From NCBI RefSeq assembly GCF_014763045.1, contig NZ_JACTAG010000003.1, positions 62,001 through 126,000 of the forward strand: a stretch of DNA of 64,000 nucleotides. Reading direction: 5' to 3'. The position numbers and the translations under genes were made by a program. The stretch is from Sulfitobacter aestuariivivens (GTDB lineage: Bacteria > Pseudomonadota > Alphaproteobacteria > Rhodobacterales > Rhodobacteraceae). Positions 42,883 to 51,574 of this stretch are shown here, one piece after another. The notes below the pieces were generated by a model that did no database searches, had not been told where the DNA came from, and saw only the letters and a list, made by a program, of their open reading frames with translations. Numbering within the stretch: the stretch's first letter is position 1; the number at the start of each line of letters is the position of its first letter.

Positions 42883-42914
42883 TATGTAGGCACCAGAAAA
42901 CTGGCGCCTACATA
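42883..42914 (-). terminator. Hairpin at the 3' end of a small minus-strand gene
   Basis: Arms TATGTAGGCACCAG and CTGGCGCCTACATA, differing at one pair, enclose a four-base loop. The stem includes the stop codon of the gene ending at 42908. It lacks a T run but is strong; terminator or mRNA-end stabiliser. Confidence 0.55.
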
Positions 42915-43075
42915 AAGTTCAGCGCGATCAGGATAATACAGATCGCAAAAGCAGCCGTATCAATGATTTTGATCCTCATGGCCTTGCGCCGCCGAGCAGC
43001 GTCGGCAGGCAACGGAGTGAGAGGATCACTCTTCGTGCGCTCGTAAAATTCACTCAACTCATGTGATTTTTGCAT
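42908..43075 (-). CDS. Small hypothetical protein with a C-terminal membrane anchor
   Basis: This 55-residue protein has a polar, charged N-terminal half and a single C-terminal hydrophobic segment (IIDTAAFAICIILIALNF), as in tail-anchored proteins. A second in-frame ATG is directly upstream. The ribosome-binding site is weak. It sits in AT-rich DNA downstream of tRNA-Arg, with a strong hairpin over its stop codon. No family recognised; it may be acquired DNA. Confidence 0.5.
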   Translation of the reverse strand: MQKSHELSEFYERTKSDPLTPLPADAARRRKAMRIKIIDTAAFAICIILIALNFM

Positions 43076-43078
43076 CAT

Positions 43079-43536
43079 AAAACTCGTTAAATAGGACAAC
43101 TCAGTACACAACACGAACAGCCCGTTACTCGTTACTTACTCATTCGGCGCACAACAACACACCGGCTAATCGGGCTAATCGAGAACAAGATGCGAGATAA
43201 ACGCGATTCAAACAATTGATTGAATTTGCACGCTTTTGGTTACAAAGATTCACCATCTACGGGTGATTTGTTTAGCCACACAACCAGAGACAGTAGTGCC
43301 AATTGACCCGTATTGTCTGCACTTTGCATCCTAATCAGGCCCGATTTCGTGCATAACGGGTGACTCTGTGCTGCGGTGCAGCGCAAAAATGGGCCTGCGT
43401 CGCGTTTTGGAAATAATCTATTTCCGGATTCAAATCACGTCGAAAGACTCCAAATTTCCGAAAAACCAGTGGGAATCAACCCAGATTCGCCCTCTGGTCG
43501 CCTTTCAGAATCACGTGCTCTGCCACGCGGTGGTAC
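43079..43536. other. AT-rich intergenic stretch with short repeats
   Basis: No convincing gene lies here. Noticeable elements are a direct tandem repeat GGCTAATCG twice (43164-43181) and an 18-bp near-palindrome TTCAA-ACAATTGA-TTGAA (43207-43224), which could be a regulator site for the small gene downstream on the minus strand. The composition is clearly more AT-rich than flanking genes, as in remnants of DNA integrated at a tRNA gene. Confidence 0.5.
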
Positions 43537-45255
43537 TTACGACAAATGATCATCCCGCAGCTGACGTCGCAGAACCTTGCCCGACAGAGTGACCGGGACT
43601 TCATCGACGAATTTGACCAGCTTGGGGATCTTGTAGTTGGTCAGACCCTTTCGGCAGGCCTCCAGTATCGTGTCTTCGGTCACGGTTTCATCGGTGCGCA
43701 CGACAAAGGCGGCGGGGGTCTCCCCGGTCTTGTCATCGGGAATGCCCACCACACCCACCTGGGCGACGCCAGGCAGCTTTGAAATCGTATCCTCGATCTC
43801 GTTCGGGGCCACATTAAAGCCCGAGACCAGGATCATGTCTTTTTTGCGGTCCACGATCTCCAGAAAGCCGTCAGCGTCCATCACGCCGATATCACCCGAA
43901 TGCAGCCAGCCGTCGATGATCGTCTCTGCGGTGGCGTCGGGGCGATTAAGGTAGCCTTTCATCACCGTGGGGCCACGGCAGATCACTTCGCCGGGTTGAC
44001 CCTGGCCCACATCGGTGCCGTCGTCCGCGACGATACGTATCTCGGTGCCGGGGGCAGGGATGCCCACATATCCAAATCGGTTCTCATCAGCCGGGGTCAG
44101 TGTCATGATGCCCGCACATTCCGTCATGCCGTAGCCCTGACGGATTTCCACACCGGTCATTTCCTTGAATTTCTCGGCGACCCCGGTGGTCTGCGCCGCG
44201 CCGCCAGAGCCGCAAAAGCGCAGATTTTCCACCATCTCTTTCTTGAACCAATCCTCGGTCAGCAACGCGGCAAAGAGCGTGTTGATGCCAATGAACCATG
44301 TGATCTTGTGGGTCTCAAAGGCGGATTTGAGGTTCGAGGTCGGGCGCGGGCTGGGCGCGAGAACGCCATGCCCGCCCGTGCGCAGACCCGCAATGAAGAT
44401 CAGCGCGTAGGCCGTGATATGATAAAGCGGCAGGACGACCAACGCCGTCTCGCCCTCTGGTCCGCGCAGGCTGCGCGTCATCAGATCAGCCTGATAGGCA
44501 TTGGCAAGGATGGCCCGATGGCTGAGTTCCGCGCCCTTGCTGCGCCCGGTCGTGCCGCTGGTGTACTGATAAAGCGCCGTATCGTCGGGATGGGTGTCGG
44601 CGGTATAGGCGGCGATGTCGGCGGATCCGGCCCGCGCGCGTCCGGCAGAGAGCGCTGCGGCCAGGGTCATGTGATCGGATCGCATGTCGGGAATGGATTT
44701 CTTGATGCGCTTGAGGACAAACCCCATGAACGCCTTTTTCAGGGGCGGAAAGAAGTCCAGCAATGAGATCGTCACGACCTGACGCAGCGACGTGTTCTGG
44801 ATCACCGCGTCCACCTTGTCGCCAAACAGATCGATCACCACCAGCACCTGCGCGTTGCTGTCAGTCAGCTGATGCTCAAGTTCGGGGGCGGTATAAAGCG
44901 GGTTCACATTCGTCCCGATGCACCCGGCCTTGGCGATCCCCATCGAGGCGACGCCAAAGCCGATGCAATTGGCCGTCATCACGGCAACTGCGTCACCGGA
45001 TTTCAGCCCAACGACCTCGCGCAGGAAGACGGCAAAATGTTCGGCGTGGGTGCGCAGATCGGCGTAGGTGATCGAGGTTTCGGCGCCGGACGACAGAATG
45101 GTCGATAGCGCCTTGCGCGGACCAAACTCATCTGTTGCTGCGTCCAGCATCGCTGACAGGGTATGTGTGCCCATGTTCGCCAGATCGAAATTCTTGGCTT
45201 CGTCCGAAAAATATCTTGTCCACGGCTGATGTTCCACCGTTGCCCCCAATCGCAT
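43537..45255 (-). CDS. Long-chain fatty-acid--CoA ligase (AMP-binding enzyme)
   Basis: This 572-residue ANL-superfamily ligase activates a carboxylic acid through an acyl-AMP intermediate. Motifs are YTSGTTGRSKGAELSH (P-loop), YGMTECAG, GWLHSGDIG and DRKKDMILVSGFNVAP, with the C-terminal catalytic lysine in LSGKVLRR. Sequence and length suit FadD-type long- or medium-chain acyl-CoA synthetases. The gene stands alone, transcribed towards the AT-rich region. Substrate chain length cannot be set from sequence. Confidence 0.9.
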   Translation of the reverse strand: MRLGATVEHQPWTRYFSDEAKNFDLANMGTHTLSAMLDAATDEFGPRKALSTILSSGAETSITYADLRTHAEHFAVFLREVVGLKSGDAVAVMTANCIGFGVASMGIAKAGCIGTNVNPLYTAPELEHQLTDSNAQVLVVIDLFGDKVDAVIQNTSLRQVVTISLLDFFPPLKKAFMGFVLKRIKKSIPDMRSDHMTLAAALSAGRARAGSADIAAYTADTHPDDTALYQYTSGTTGRSKGAELSHRAILANAYQADLMTRSLRGPEGETALVVLPLYHITAYALIFIAGLRTGGHGVLAPSPRPTSNLKSAFETHKITWFIGINTLFAALLTEDWFKKEMVENLRFCGSGGAAQTTGVAEKFKEMTGVEIRQGYGMTECAGIMTLTPADENRFGYVGIPAPGTEIRIVADDGTDVGQGQPGEVICRGPTVMKGYLNRPDATAETIIDGWLHSGDIGVMDADGFLEIVDRKKDMILVSGFNVAPNEIEDTISKLPGVAQVGVVGIPDDKTGETPAAFVVRTDETVTEDTILEACRKGLTNYKIPKLVKFVDEVPVTLSGKVLRRQLRDDHLS

Positions 45256-45364
45256 TTATTTCAATGGGCAGCAGGCTAGCGCTTTTGGGAATGTGAGTCT
45301 CAGATAATCTTGGCCGGGCCGGCAAATGCACGTGCGGGTTGAAGTGCGCTGTGTCTGGGCCGCG

Positions 45365-46309
45365 TTATGCCGTGCTGCGCCCGAGGTTATCCGCTTTTTC
45401 GGCGCCACGTTCGCCCATTGGTTCGGCACGCCCGGTGGTGGTGTCGTGCCGTGTCTGGGCTTCGATTTCGGCATTAATTTCGGCACCCAGCATGATGATG
45501 AACGCCGACAGCCACATCCACATCAGCAGGACGATGATCCCGGCCATTGCCCCGAAGGTTTCGTTGTAGCTGCCAAAGTTGCCCACATAGAAAGCAAACC
45601 CGGCTGAGCCTATACCCCAAACGAGGCAAGCCAGCACAGCCCCCGGACTGATCCACATCCACTCCGCATCATCCCGCGACGGGCCATAGCGGTAGAACAC
45701 GCTGAGCCCGAGAACGGTCAAGACCAGTGCCAAAATGATGGCACCGATGCCGATAGCGATATCGACAAGCCACCCGGTACTGTCGAGCGCGATCAGTGCA
45801 GGACCACCACCTATCACGACCAGCCCGATGAGGGCGCCCAATACCGCAAAAACGGTCAGGATCAGCTTGACGGCGGTCAGCACGAAAAACCCGCGCTCTT
45901 CTTCTTCGTCATAGGCGACATTCATTCCCTCCATCAGGCTGCCAACACCCTTTGATGCGGAATAGATTGCCAGCAGCAGACCAAAGATCACTGTCAGCCC
46001 CAGCCCCCCTTCACGAGAGCCAGCAACCTTGGTGGCCTGATCGGTGATGATGGTCAGGACCTCCTGCGGCACGAGCCCCTCGAGCTGGTTCATCATGTCG
46101 ATGACCTGCGGAGGTTCAACCACAAGCCCCGCAATGGCCATCGAGGCCGTGATCGCGGGGAAGAGCGCCATCAAACCGTAAAACGCCACGCCAGCTGCAA
46201 TCAGCCCGACATGGTCCGACGCGATCTCGTCCTTGACGCGCCACAGGATGTCTTTCCAGCCAGCAGCAGGGATCTGTGCAGGGTTCGTTGCCTCGCGACC
46301 TCTGGCCAT
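45365..46309 (-). CDS. YihY/virulence factor BrkB family membrane protein
   Basis: This 314-residue inner-membrane protein has about six hydrophobic segments and the family features GLIAAGVAFYGLMALFPAI and YNETFGAMAGIIVLLMWMW. The N-terminal 30 and C-terminal 35 residues are polar and charged. The function of the family is unsettled; it was once misassigned as RNase BN. It is followed downstream of the stress operon on the same strand, separated from it by a terminator-like hairpin, so read-through may link them. Confidence 0.9.
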   Translation of the reverse strand: MARGREATNPAQIPAAGWKDILWRVKDEIASDHVGLIAAGVAFYGLMALFPAITASMAIAGLVVEPPQVIDMMNQLEGLVPQEVLTIITDQATKVAGSREGGLGLTVIFGLLLAIYSASKGVGSLMEGMNVAYDEEEERGFFVLTAVKLILTVFAVLGALIGLVVIGGGPALIALDSTGWLVDIAIGIGAIILALVLTVLGLSVFYRYGPSRDDAEWMWISPGAVLACLVWGIGSAGFAFYVGNFGSYNETFGAMAGIIVLLMWMWLSAFIIMLGAEINAEIEAQTRHDTTTGRAEPMGERGAEKADNLGRSTA

Positions 46310-46327
46310 GGGGATATCCTTTCATTG

Positions 46328-46357
46328 CAAGCCGCCCGGTCAGGGCCGGGCGGCTTG
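46328..46357 (-). terminator. Strong hairpin between the DUF3618 and YihY genes
   Basis: Perfect 12-bp arms CAAGCCGCCCGG and CCGGGCGGCTTG with a six-base loop stand between two minus-strand genes. It lacks a clear T run; it may partly terminate the stress operon or protect its mRNA. Confidence 0.65.
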
Positions 46358-46373
46358 TCTGTCTAACTGCGGA

Positions 46374-47648
46374 TCAGTCTTGCAGAGACTTGCCGAGGTC
46401 TTTTTCCTTGGCTTCGCTCTTGGCACGTTCCGCGACGCGCTTGGCTGAGGCTTCGGCCTTGTCGACCACCGCTTCGACGGCGGTCTTGTCGCCGGGGGCG
46501 CGGCTGTCGATTTCCGACTTGGCGTCTTTCGCCACCTGGCGCGCTTCATCCTTGACGGCGGCGACAACGCCCTGGGCTTTGCGGCGTTCGTCCTCGTAGA
46601 CGCGGCGCGCGCGCCGCATCAGGCGATCGCTTTGAGGGCCAAGTGCTTCATCTTCGCGACGGGTGCCCGGCAGGGTTGCAGCCGCAGCGGCGCCGATGGC
46701 AAACGCAAGCGCGCCAAAGGCTAGGGGTTGCCGATCATAGGCCTCGCTGGAGTGCGCGGCGGCGCGTTGCGAATATGACGCGGCCTTGTCGCGGGCCTTG
46801 AGCGCTGCGTACCGCGCGCGGATAACGCGCTCACGTGCCTCTTCGCTCAGGGCTTCTGTACCCTGGGCCAGACGCGCACGCGTGCGGATGGCAGTCAGGC
46901 GCGCGGACTCAGCAGCACTTGCTGCACCATCGCGAACACCTGCCGCGGCAGAACTTGCAGCCCCGCCAACGGCAGAAGCAGCCGACGCCACACCGCCAGC
47001 GACAGTGCCAGCTGCGCCTTTGGCGGCGTCTGCGGCGGATTTCGCACCGGAGGCAACGCTGCTGCCTGCAGCGCTCACACCATATGCGGTGCTCTTGGCC
47101 GCGCCCTTGACGCCTTGACCGGCGGAACTTGCGGCAGAACCGACCGCACCGGCGGCGGTGCTGGCACCATCGCGCATGCTGTCGAGAACGCCGCGATCTT
47201 CGTCGTCCAGATCGTCATAGTACCAATCCATGTCCGGATCGTCGTCCCGAACGGTGCTGAACGCGGGCTCATGCGCTGTCGGGTTGGTCGTGCGATAGGT
47301 CGACGGATCCGGTCGATCCAGCTCGTGGTTGGTGCCGCGCGGCTGGGGTGGGGGTACGTCATAATCGTCGCTCTTGCGCGCATCGGATTTACGTGCAGAA
47401 GGGCCACTGCCCAATGCAAGCCACGCCAGACCCGCGCCCACAAGGGCCACGCCCAGTGGGTTCTGCTTGACGGTGGCAGAGATATTGCGCGCAATCTCGC
47501 CGCCATTTTCCTTAAGATGATCGGTCACCTGCTGCGCCATCCCGTCAAGCGAGAAACGCTCTTGCAGGGTGTCGATGGTACCGGTGAGTTCGCTGCGTTC
47601 ACGTTCGATGTCACGCTCGATCTCTGCTGGAGTGCGTGTATCAGACAT
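46374..47648 (-). CDS. DUF3618 domain protein
   Basis: This 424-residue protein opens with a DUF3618 segment (RTPAEIERDIERERSELTGT), has a hydrophobic stretch near residue 75 (NPLGVALVGAGLAWLALGSG) and a second one around 320 (PLAFGALAFAIGAAAAA). The middle is an alanine/glycine/serine-rich region with many short AAAS-type repeats; the ends are coiled-coil-like and charged. It overlaps the holin-like gene by eight bases. With its two upstream neighbours it forms a stress-type operon headed by an EcfG-like promoter motif. Confidence 0.85.
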   Translation of the reverse strand: MSDTRTPAEIERDIERERSELTGTIDTLQERFSLDGMAQQVTDHLKENGGEIARNISATVKQNPLGVALVGAGLAWLALGSGPSARKSDARKSDDYDVPPPQPRGTNHELDRPDPSTYRTTNPTAHEPAFSTVRDDDPDMDWYYDDLDDEDRGVLDSMRDGASTAAGAVGSAASSAGQGVKGAAKSTAYGVSAAGSSVASGAKSAADAAKGAAGTVAGGVASAASAVGGAASSAAAGVRDGAASAAESARLTAIRTRARLAQGTEALSEEARERVIRARYAALKARDKAASYSQRAAAHSSEAYDRQPLAFGALAFAIGAAAAATLPGTRREDEALGPQSDRLMRRARRVYEDERRKAQGVVAAVKDEARQVAKDAKSEIDSRAPGDKTAVEAVVDKAEASAKRVAERAKSEAKEKDLGKSLQD

Positions 47649-48036
47649 TGGTCGTCTCCTTTACGGCCTTTGCGTCCCGCTTCACGTTTTTCATGGTGCG
47701 CGTGGGGGCAAGACTGCTGAGTTTGAGGTCGTTTGTGCCTTTGGCCATCATACCAAAAGCGATCAAGCCAAGGATGCCGCCGACAATCACGGCGGCCCAG
47801 CCTGCGGCAAGGCCCGCTTCGGCCAGCGCGGCGACAAGGGCTGCGGCCAGCACGTTCAGCGCCACAAGAGCAACAACAACGGCGCCGACCAGCAGGCCGA
47901 CGGCAACCGCGGCGCGGGTGACGTTTTCGTTGATCTCTGCGCGGGCAAGGTCGACTTCCTGGCGGACCAGCGAACTGACGCTTTGCAGCGCGTCGCCGAC
48001 AAGCTCTGTCGCGGGTTTTTGAGTGCGATCAGTCAT
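47641..48036 (-). CDS. Phage holin-family (Holin_3/DUF1469-type) protein
   Basis: This 131-residue protein has two membrane segments (about residues 42-66 and 78-98) after an amphipathic N-terminal helix (LVRQEVDLARAEINENVTRA), the layout of the DUF1469/Holin_3 family. Despite the name, no other phage gene is nearby, so it is better seen as a chromosomal envelope or stress protein. It overlaps both neighbours by eight bases, showing one operon. Confidence 0.85.
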   Translation of the reverse strand: MTDRTQKPATELVGDALQSVSSLVRQEVDLARAEINENVTRAAVAVGLLVGAVVVALVALNVLAAALVAALAEAGLAAGWAAVIVGGILGLIAFGMMAKGTNDLKLSSLAPTRTMKNVKRDAKAVKETTNV

Positions 48037-48526
48037 AGTCGACCCCCATTGGTGCGGTTTGGGCCGGGTAGGCCGGGGTTGCACGTGCGGGCGTCACCGG
48101 GTCACGCGATGGTTCTGATGCCTTGGCAAAGCGGGTCGCAGCAAAGCCCAGCAGGGCAGCGCCGCCAAGAAAGGCCATCGGGTTGTTGCGGGCAAAGTTG
48201 TTCACGATACCGGGCACATCTGAGACGTCCTGATCCTTGACGCTGTCGGCCATGTCCGCAAGACCATCGGCCAGATAGCTGAAGGTGCTCCCCTGAGGGG
48301 ATCCGTCGCGCATCTCGTGGGCGGCACGGCGCAGTGCGGCTGCGGTGTCATGCATCTCACCGGCCAGACCATCCTTGGCCTCGGTCGATTTTGCGGCGAG
48401 GGTCGCCTTGGCGCTTTCCGCGGCATCCTGCGCCATGCTGGATGCAGTCGCTGCCGCTGCTTCGGCGCTCTTTTTGAATTCGCCCTGTTTCAGGGCTTCT
48501 TTCGCATCGTTGTCGGGGCTCATCAT
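48029..48526 (-). CDS. Nutrient-deprivation-induced-type protein
   Basis: This 165-residue protein has a long alanine-rich amphipathic helical region (EAAAATASSMAQDAAESAK onward) and a C-terminal hydrophobic segment (NPMAFLGGAALLGFAATRF). It resembles proteins annotated as nutrient-deprivation-induced in Rhodobacteraceae. GGAG lies before two adjacent ATGs; the first was used. It is the first gene of the stress operon; a GGAAC-N16-CGGTT motif lies about 130 bp upstream. Confidence 0.8.
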   Translation of the reverse strand: MMSPDNDAKEALKQGEFKKSAEAAAATASSMAQDAAESAKATLAAKSTEAKDGLAGEMHDTAAALRRAAHEMRDGSPQGSTFSYLADGLADMADSVKDQDVSDVPGIVNNFARNNPMAFLGGAALLGFAATRFAKASEPSRDPVTPARATPAYPAQTAPMGVDYD

Positions 48527-48658
48527 GGCTCTCCTTTGTCGTTCCATTTGTCCTTCGACCGCTGCAAGTCTGTGCCGCTAGCGCCCCCCGGTTAAGTAAG
48601 ACCCCAAGGCGCACTGACGGCACATAAAGCGCTGCACGGTCTGCGTGTATGGCAGACA

Positions 48659-48684
48659 AACCGTCTGGAACCGGATGTAGTTCC
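48659..48684 (-). promoter_or_regulatory. Putative EcfG-type promoter of the stress operon
   Basis: On the minus strand GGAAC (48684-48680) and CGGTT (48663-48659) are 16 bases apart, matching the general-stress sigma factor consensus GGAAC-N16/17-CGTT apart from the extra G. It faces the three-gene operon starting at 48526, leaving about 130 bp of leader. Confidence 0.5.
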
Positions 48685-48772
48685 TGAAAAAGGTGAGGCG
48701 GAGTTAATCTATCATGTACCGAAGGGCAGTTTTCTCTTGCCCGATAGACAAAGAAGCACGCCAGCTGTCACA

Positions 48773-49774
48773 TCACGCGTTTGGCAGGGGGCGCGACCCT
48801 TCGACACGAAAGGTATTGATCTGCGCGCGGTCCTGGGACGGCAACAGCCCAAAGGCGGTTTTGTAGTGACGGTTCAGCGGCGTTGCAGTCGCGTATCCGA
48901 CGGCAAAGGCGATGTCTTCCACGCTTTCGCGGGTATAAAGAACCATCTGACGCGCTGCTTTCATGCGTAGCTGGCGAAAGTAATGCAGCGGACTTTGTCC
49001 CAACGCGCTTTTGAACGACCGCTCGACCTGTCGCGGGGTGACACCCAGGGCGGCCGCCACATCATTGACGTTCATCCCCGCTTCAAGATCGGCACTGAAA
49101 AGAGCAATTGCCCGGGCGACAAGATCGGGCAGGCGCGCGTCTCCGGTGGGGTGCAGCGGGATCGCCTGTTGCACACCATCACCGCGCATGACCGGATGCT
49201 GGAACCAACAGGCAACCTCATAGGACACGCGCGGGCCCAGTGCCGCCTCGATCAGGCGCAGAGACAGATCAAAGGCCGCGTCGGACCCCGATACTGTGTG
49301 ACAGCGGCGATCAGTGACAATCAAATTGCCATCGACCTCCAGGTCGGGGAACTCTGCGCGGAATGCCGCGTCATAACACCAATGGACCGAGGCGCGATGT
49401 CCCTCAAGCAACCCGGCCCGCGCCAACTGGAAGACGCCCCCGCTGACCGCCCCAAAGTGTAGCCCGCCCCGCGCCATGCGCCGCAACGCTCCGTTTCCCT
49501 TGCGCGGGTCGGCAAAGCTGCTGACCGGACTGGCCAGCACCATCAGCAGATCAATGTCGCGCGCCCCGTCCAGCGCCACATCGGCATCAAAGACGACCCG
49601 CGCGCTTGAGGTGACCTTGCCCCCGTCTTCGGAAATCACGCGCCAGGCGAAATGGTCCTGCTGAGATATCTCGTTGGCCGCGCGCAGGGGTTCAATCATC
49701 GACGTCAGGCAGGCCATGGGAAAGCCTGGAAGGATCAAGAAACCAACAGTTCTGATTTGAGCGTCTTGCGTCAT
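48773..49774 (-). CDS. GlxA-type AraC-family transcriptional regulator
   Basis: This 333-residue regulator has an N-terminal DJ-1/PfpI-like domain (about residues 8-180) and a C-terminal AraC helix-turn-helix pair (NVNDVAAALGVTPRQVERSF and SVEDIAFAVGYATATPLNRH). The position of the usual PfpI cysteine reads AVSGGVFQLA, so it has a serine and probably serves as a ligand sensor, not an enzyme. GlxA-type regulators control amine and betaine genes in related bacteria. It is divergent from the XRE-cupin gene that precedes mgsABC, and may regulate methylamine assimilation. Confidence 0.87.
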   Translation of the reverse strand: MTQDAQIRTVGFLILPGFPMACLTSMIEPLRAANEISQQDHFAWRVISEDGGKVTSSARVVFDADVALDGARDIDLLMVLASPVSSFADPRKGNGALRRMARGGLHFGAVSGGVFQLARAGLLEGHRASVHWCYDAAFRAEFPDLEVDGNLIVTDRRCHTVSGSDAAFDLSLRLIEAALGPRVSYEVACWFQHPVMRGDGVQQAIPLHPTGDARLPDLVARAIALFSADLEAGMNVNDVAAALGVTPRQVERSFKSALGQSPLHYFRQLRMKAARQMVLYTRESVEDIAFAVGYATATPLNRHYKTAFGLLPSQDRAQINTFRVEGSRPLPNA

Positions 49775-49885
49775 CTTGATGTCACCCTAGAAACCGGTCG
49801 ACGCAAGGCAAGCCAAATCGCATTGTTCCAGTTCCGATTACCCCATAGAAAGGGACACATCCCTTGTACCGGAACACGTTCAGCC

Positions 49886-50515
49886 ATGGCAGCCAAACTC
49901 ACCCAGGATCCGCACCGCACCCGCGACGGTGAGCGTGAGAAGGTGCTGGAAGTGGCCATTGGCCGCCAGGTCCGCAGCTTTCGCCGCCAGAAAGAAATCA
50001 CCGGCGCCGAACTGGCGCAGCGGACCGGGCTGTCGGTTGGCATGCTGTCCAAGATCGAGAACGGGAACACCTCTGCCTCGCTCAATACCCTGCAAACGCT
50101 GGCGGATGCGCTAAGCGTGCCGATCACCAGCTTCTTTCGCACCTTTGAGGAACGCCGCGAGGCGGTGCACACCAAATCCGGCGAAGGTGTCGAGACCGAG
50201 CGCGCCGGCACCCGCGCCAACCACCAGTATAACCTGCTGGGTCACATCGGATCGAATGCCTCTGGCGTGATCGTGGAACCCTACCTGATCACCCTCACCG
50301 ACCGATCAGACGTGTTTGACGCGTTTCAGCACGGGGGGATCGAAACGATCTATATGCTGGAAGGCAAGGTCGACTATCGTCACGGCGATACGGTCTATTC
50401 CCTGACGCCGGGCGATACGCTGTTCTTTGATGCAGATGCGCCGCACGGACCGGAAAAACTGGTGGATTTGCCCGCGCGATACCTGTCGATCATTAGCTAT
50501 CCGCAAGGCAGCTGA
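49886..50515 (+). CDS. XRE-family regulator with C-terminal cupin domain
   Basis: This 209-residue regulator has an XRE helix-turn-helix (ITGAELAQRTGLSVGMLSKI, about residues 38-57) and a C-terminal cupin (HGGIETIYMLEGKVDYRHGD) that binds a small ligand. It precedes mgsABC-gmaS by 134 bp, in the same orientation. The ATG at 49886 was chosen because the conserved domain starts shortly after; a longer frame begins in the divergent gene. Palindromes stand upstream of both this gene (49850-49865) and mgsA (50558-50578) and are possible operator sites. Confidence 0.85.
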   Translation: MAAKLTQDPHRTRDGEREKVLEVAIGRQVRSFRRQKEITGAELAQRTGLSVGMLSKIENGNTSASLNTLQTLADALSVPITSFFRTFEERREAVHTKSGEGVETERAGTRANHQYNLLGHIGSNASGVIVEPYLITLTDRSDVFDAFQHGGIETIYMLEGKVDYRHGDTVYSLTPGDTLFFDADAPHGPEKLVDLPARYLSIISYPQGS

Positions 50516-50557
50516 CTGCGGGCGAGCAGGGCACACCCGGCCAGAACGTCTTGCATC

Positions 50558-50578
50558 AAGGGAAATAAAGTTTCCTTT
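50558..50578. promoter_or_regulatory. Palindrome upstream of mgsA
   Basis: GGAAA-TAAAG-TTTCC (50561-50575) is an exact 5-bp-arm inverted repeat that extends to AAG..TTT outside with one mismatch. It lies about 75 bp before mgsA. It is a possible operator for the adjacent XRE-cupin or GlxA-type regulator. Confidence 0.4.
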
Positions 50579-50649
50579 CAGTTGAGGCGGAGTATATTTG
50601 ATGCTAGCGTGAGGGTCGCCATCAGTACTACCAAAGGAGAGAACGCAGC

Positions 50650-51573
50650 ATGTGCGGCATTGTCGGACTTTTTCTCAAGGACCCGTCGCTGGAGCCCCGG
50701 CTGGGCGATATGCTGACGGACATGCTGATCACCATGACCGATCGCGGCCCCGACAGCGCGGGGATCGCGATATACGGCGACCAGACGGCAGGGGCGGCTA
50801 AGCTGACGGTGCAGTCTGATACCCCGGATAGCGATTTTGCCACGCTCGAAGACGATCTGCGCAGGGCCGTGACGGGGACGGTTTCGATGACCGTCGCGGA
50901 TACCCATGCGGTGCTGACCATCCCGAACGATTACGTGGCCGCCACCCGCGGCTATCTCAAAAACACCTGCCCCGGTGTGCGGGTCATGAGCCATGGCGAG
51001 ACGCTGGAGATCTACAAAGAGGTGGGCCTGCCCCGCGATGTGGCCGCCCGGTTTGATCTGCGCGGCATGTCGGGGACCCATGGCATTGGGCACACGCGCA
51101 TGGCTACGGAATCTGCCGTCACGACCATGGGGGCCCACCCGTTCAACACCGGCTCTGATCAGTGTCTTGTGCATAACGGATCGCTGAGCAATCATAATTC
51201 GCTGCGCCGCAAACTGCGCCGTAATGGGGTGCATATCGAGACAGAAAACGATACCGAGGTTGGCGCGGCCTATCTGACATGGCGGATGCAGAACGGCGCG
51301 ACACTGGGCGAGGCGCTGGAAAGCTCACTGAATGACCTCGACGGCTTTTTTACGTTCGTCGTCGGCACCAAGGACGGCTTTGGCGTGGTGCGCGACCCGA
51401 TTGCCTGTAAACCTGCAGTGATGGCGGAAACCGAAAGCTATGTGGCCTTCGGATCTGAGTATCGCGCGTTGGTGAACCTGCCCGGCATCGAAGTCGCCCG
51501 CGTCTGGGAGCCCGAACCCGCCACCGTCTATTTCTGGTCCTACGACACGCCTCCGACAGCGAAGGCCGCCTGA
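50650..51573 (+). CDS. mgsA: N-methylglutamate synthase subunit A (class II glutamine amidotransferase)
   Basis: This 307-residue class II glutamine amidotransferase domain begins MCGIVG, so the N-terminal nucleophile Cys2 is present after Met removal. GHTRMATES and VHNGSLSNHN are the usual glutaminase motifs, together with DRGPDSAGIAIY. Here it is the glutaminase subunit of N-methylglutamate synthase, which exchanges methylamine for the amide group of a gamma-glutamyl donor. AAAGGAG precedes the ATG. The MgsB gene follows at two bases. Relatives are called GlxB. Confidence 0.88.
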   Translation: MCGIVGLFLKDPSLEPRLGDMLTDMLITMTDRGPDSAGIAIYGDQTAGAAKLTVQSDTPDSDFATLEDDLRRAVTGTVSMTVADTHAVLTIPNDYVAATRGYLKNTCPGVRVMSHGETLEIYKEVGLPRDVAARFDLRGMSGTHGIGHTRMATESAVTTMGAHPFNTGSDQCLVHNGSLSNHNSLRRKLRRNGVHIETENDTEVGAAYLTWRMQNGATLGEALESSLNDLDGFFTFVVGTKDGFGVVRDPIACKPAVMAETESYVAFGSEYRALVNLPGIEVARVWEPEPATVYFWSYDTPPTAKAA

Positions 51574-51574
51574 G

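Noticed and set aside
47641-48036. Prophage remnant suggested by a holin-family protein
   Set aside because: No other phage genes adjoin it; the gene overlaps two stress-type genes and the family is common in chromosomes.
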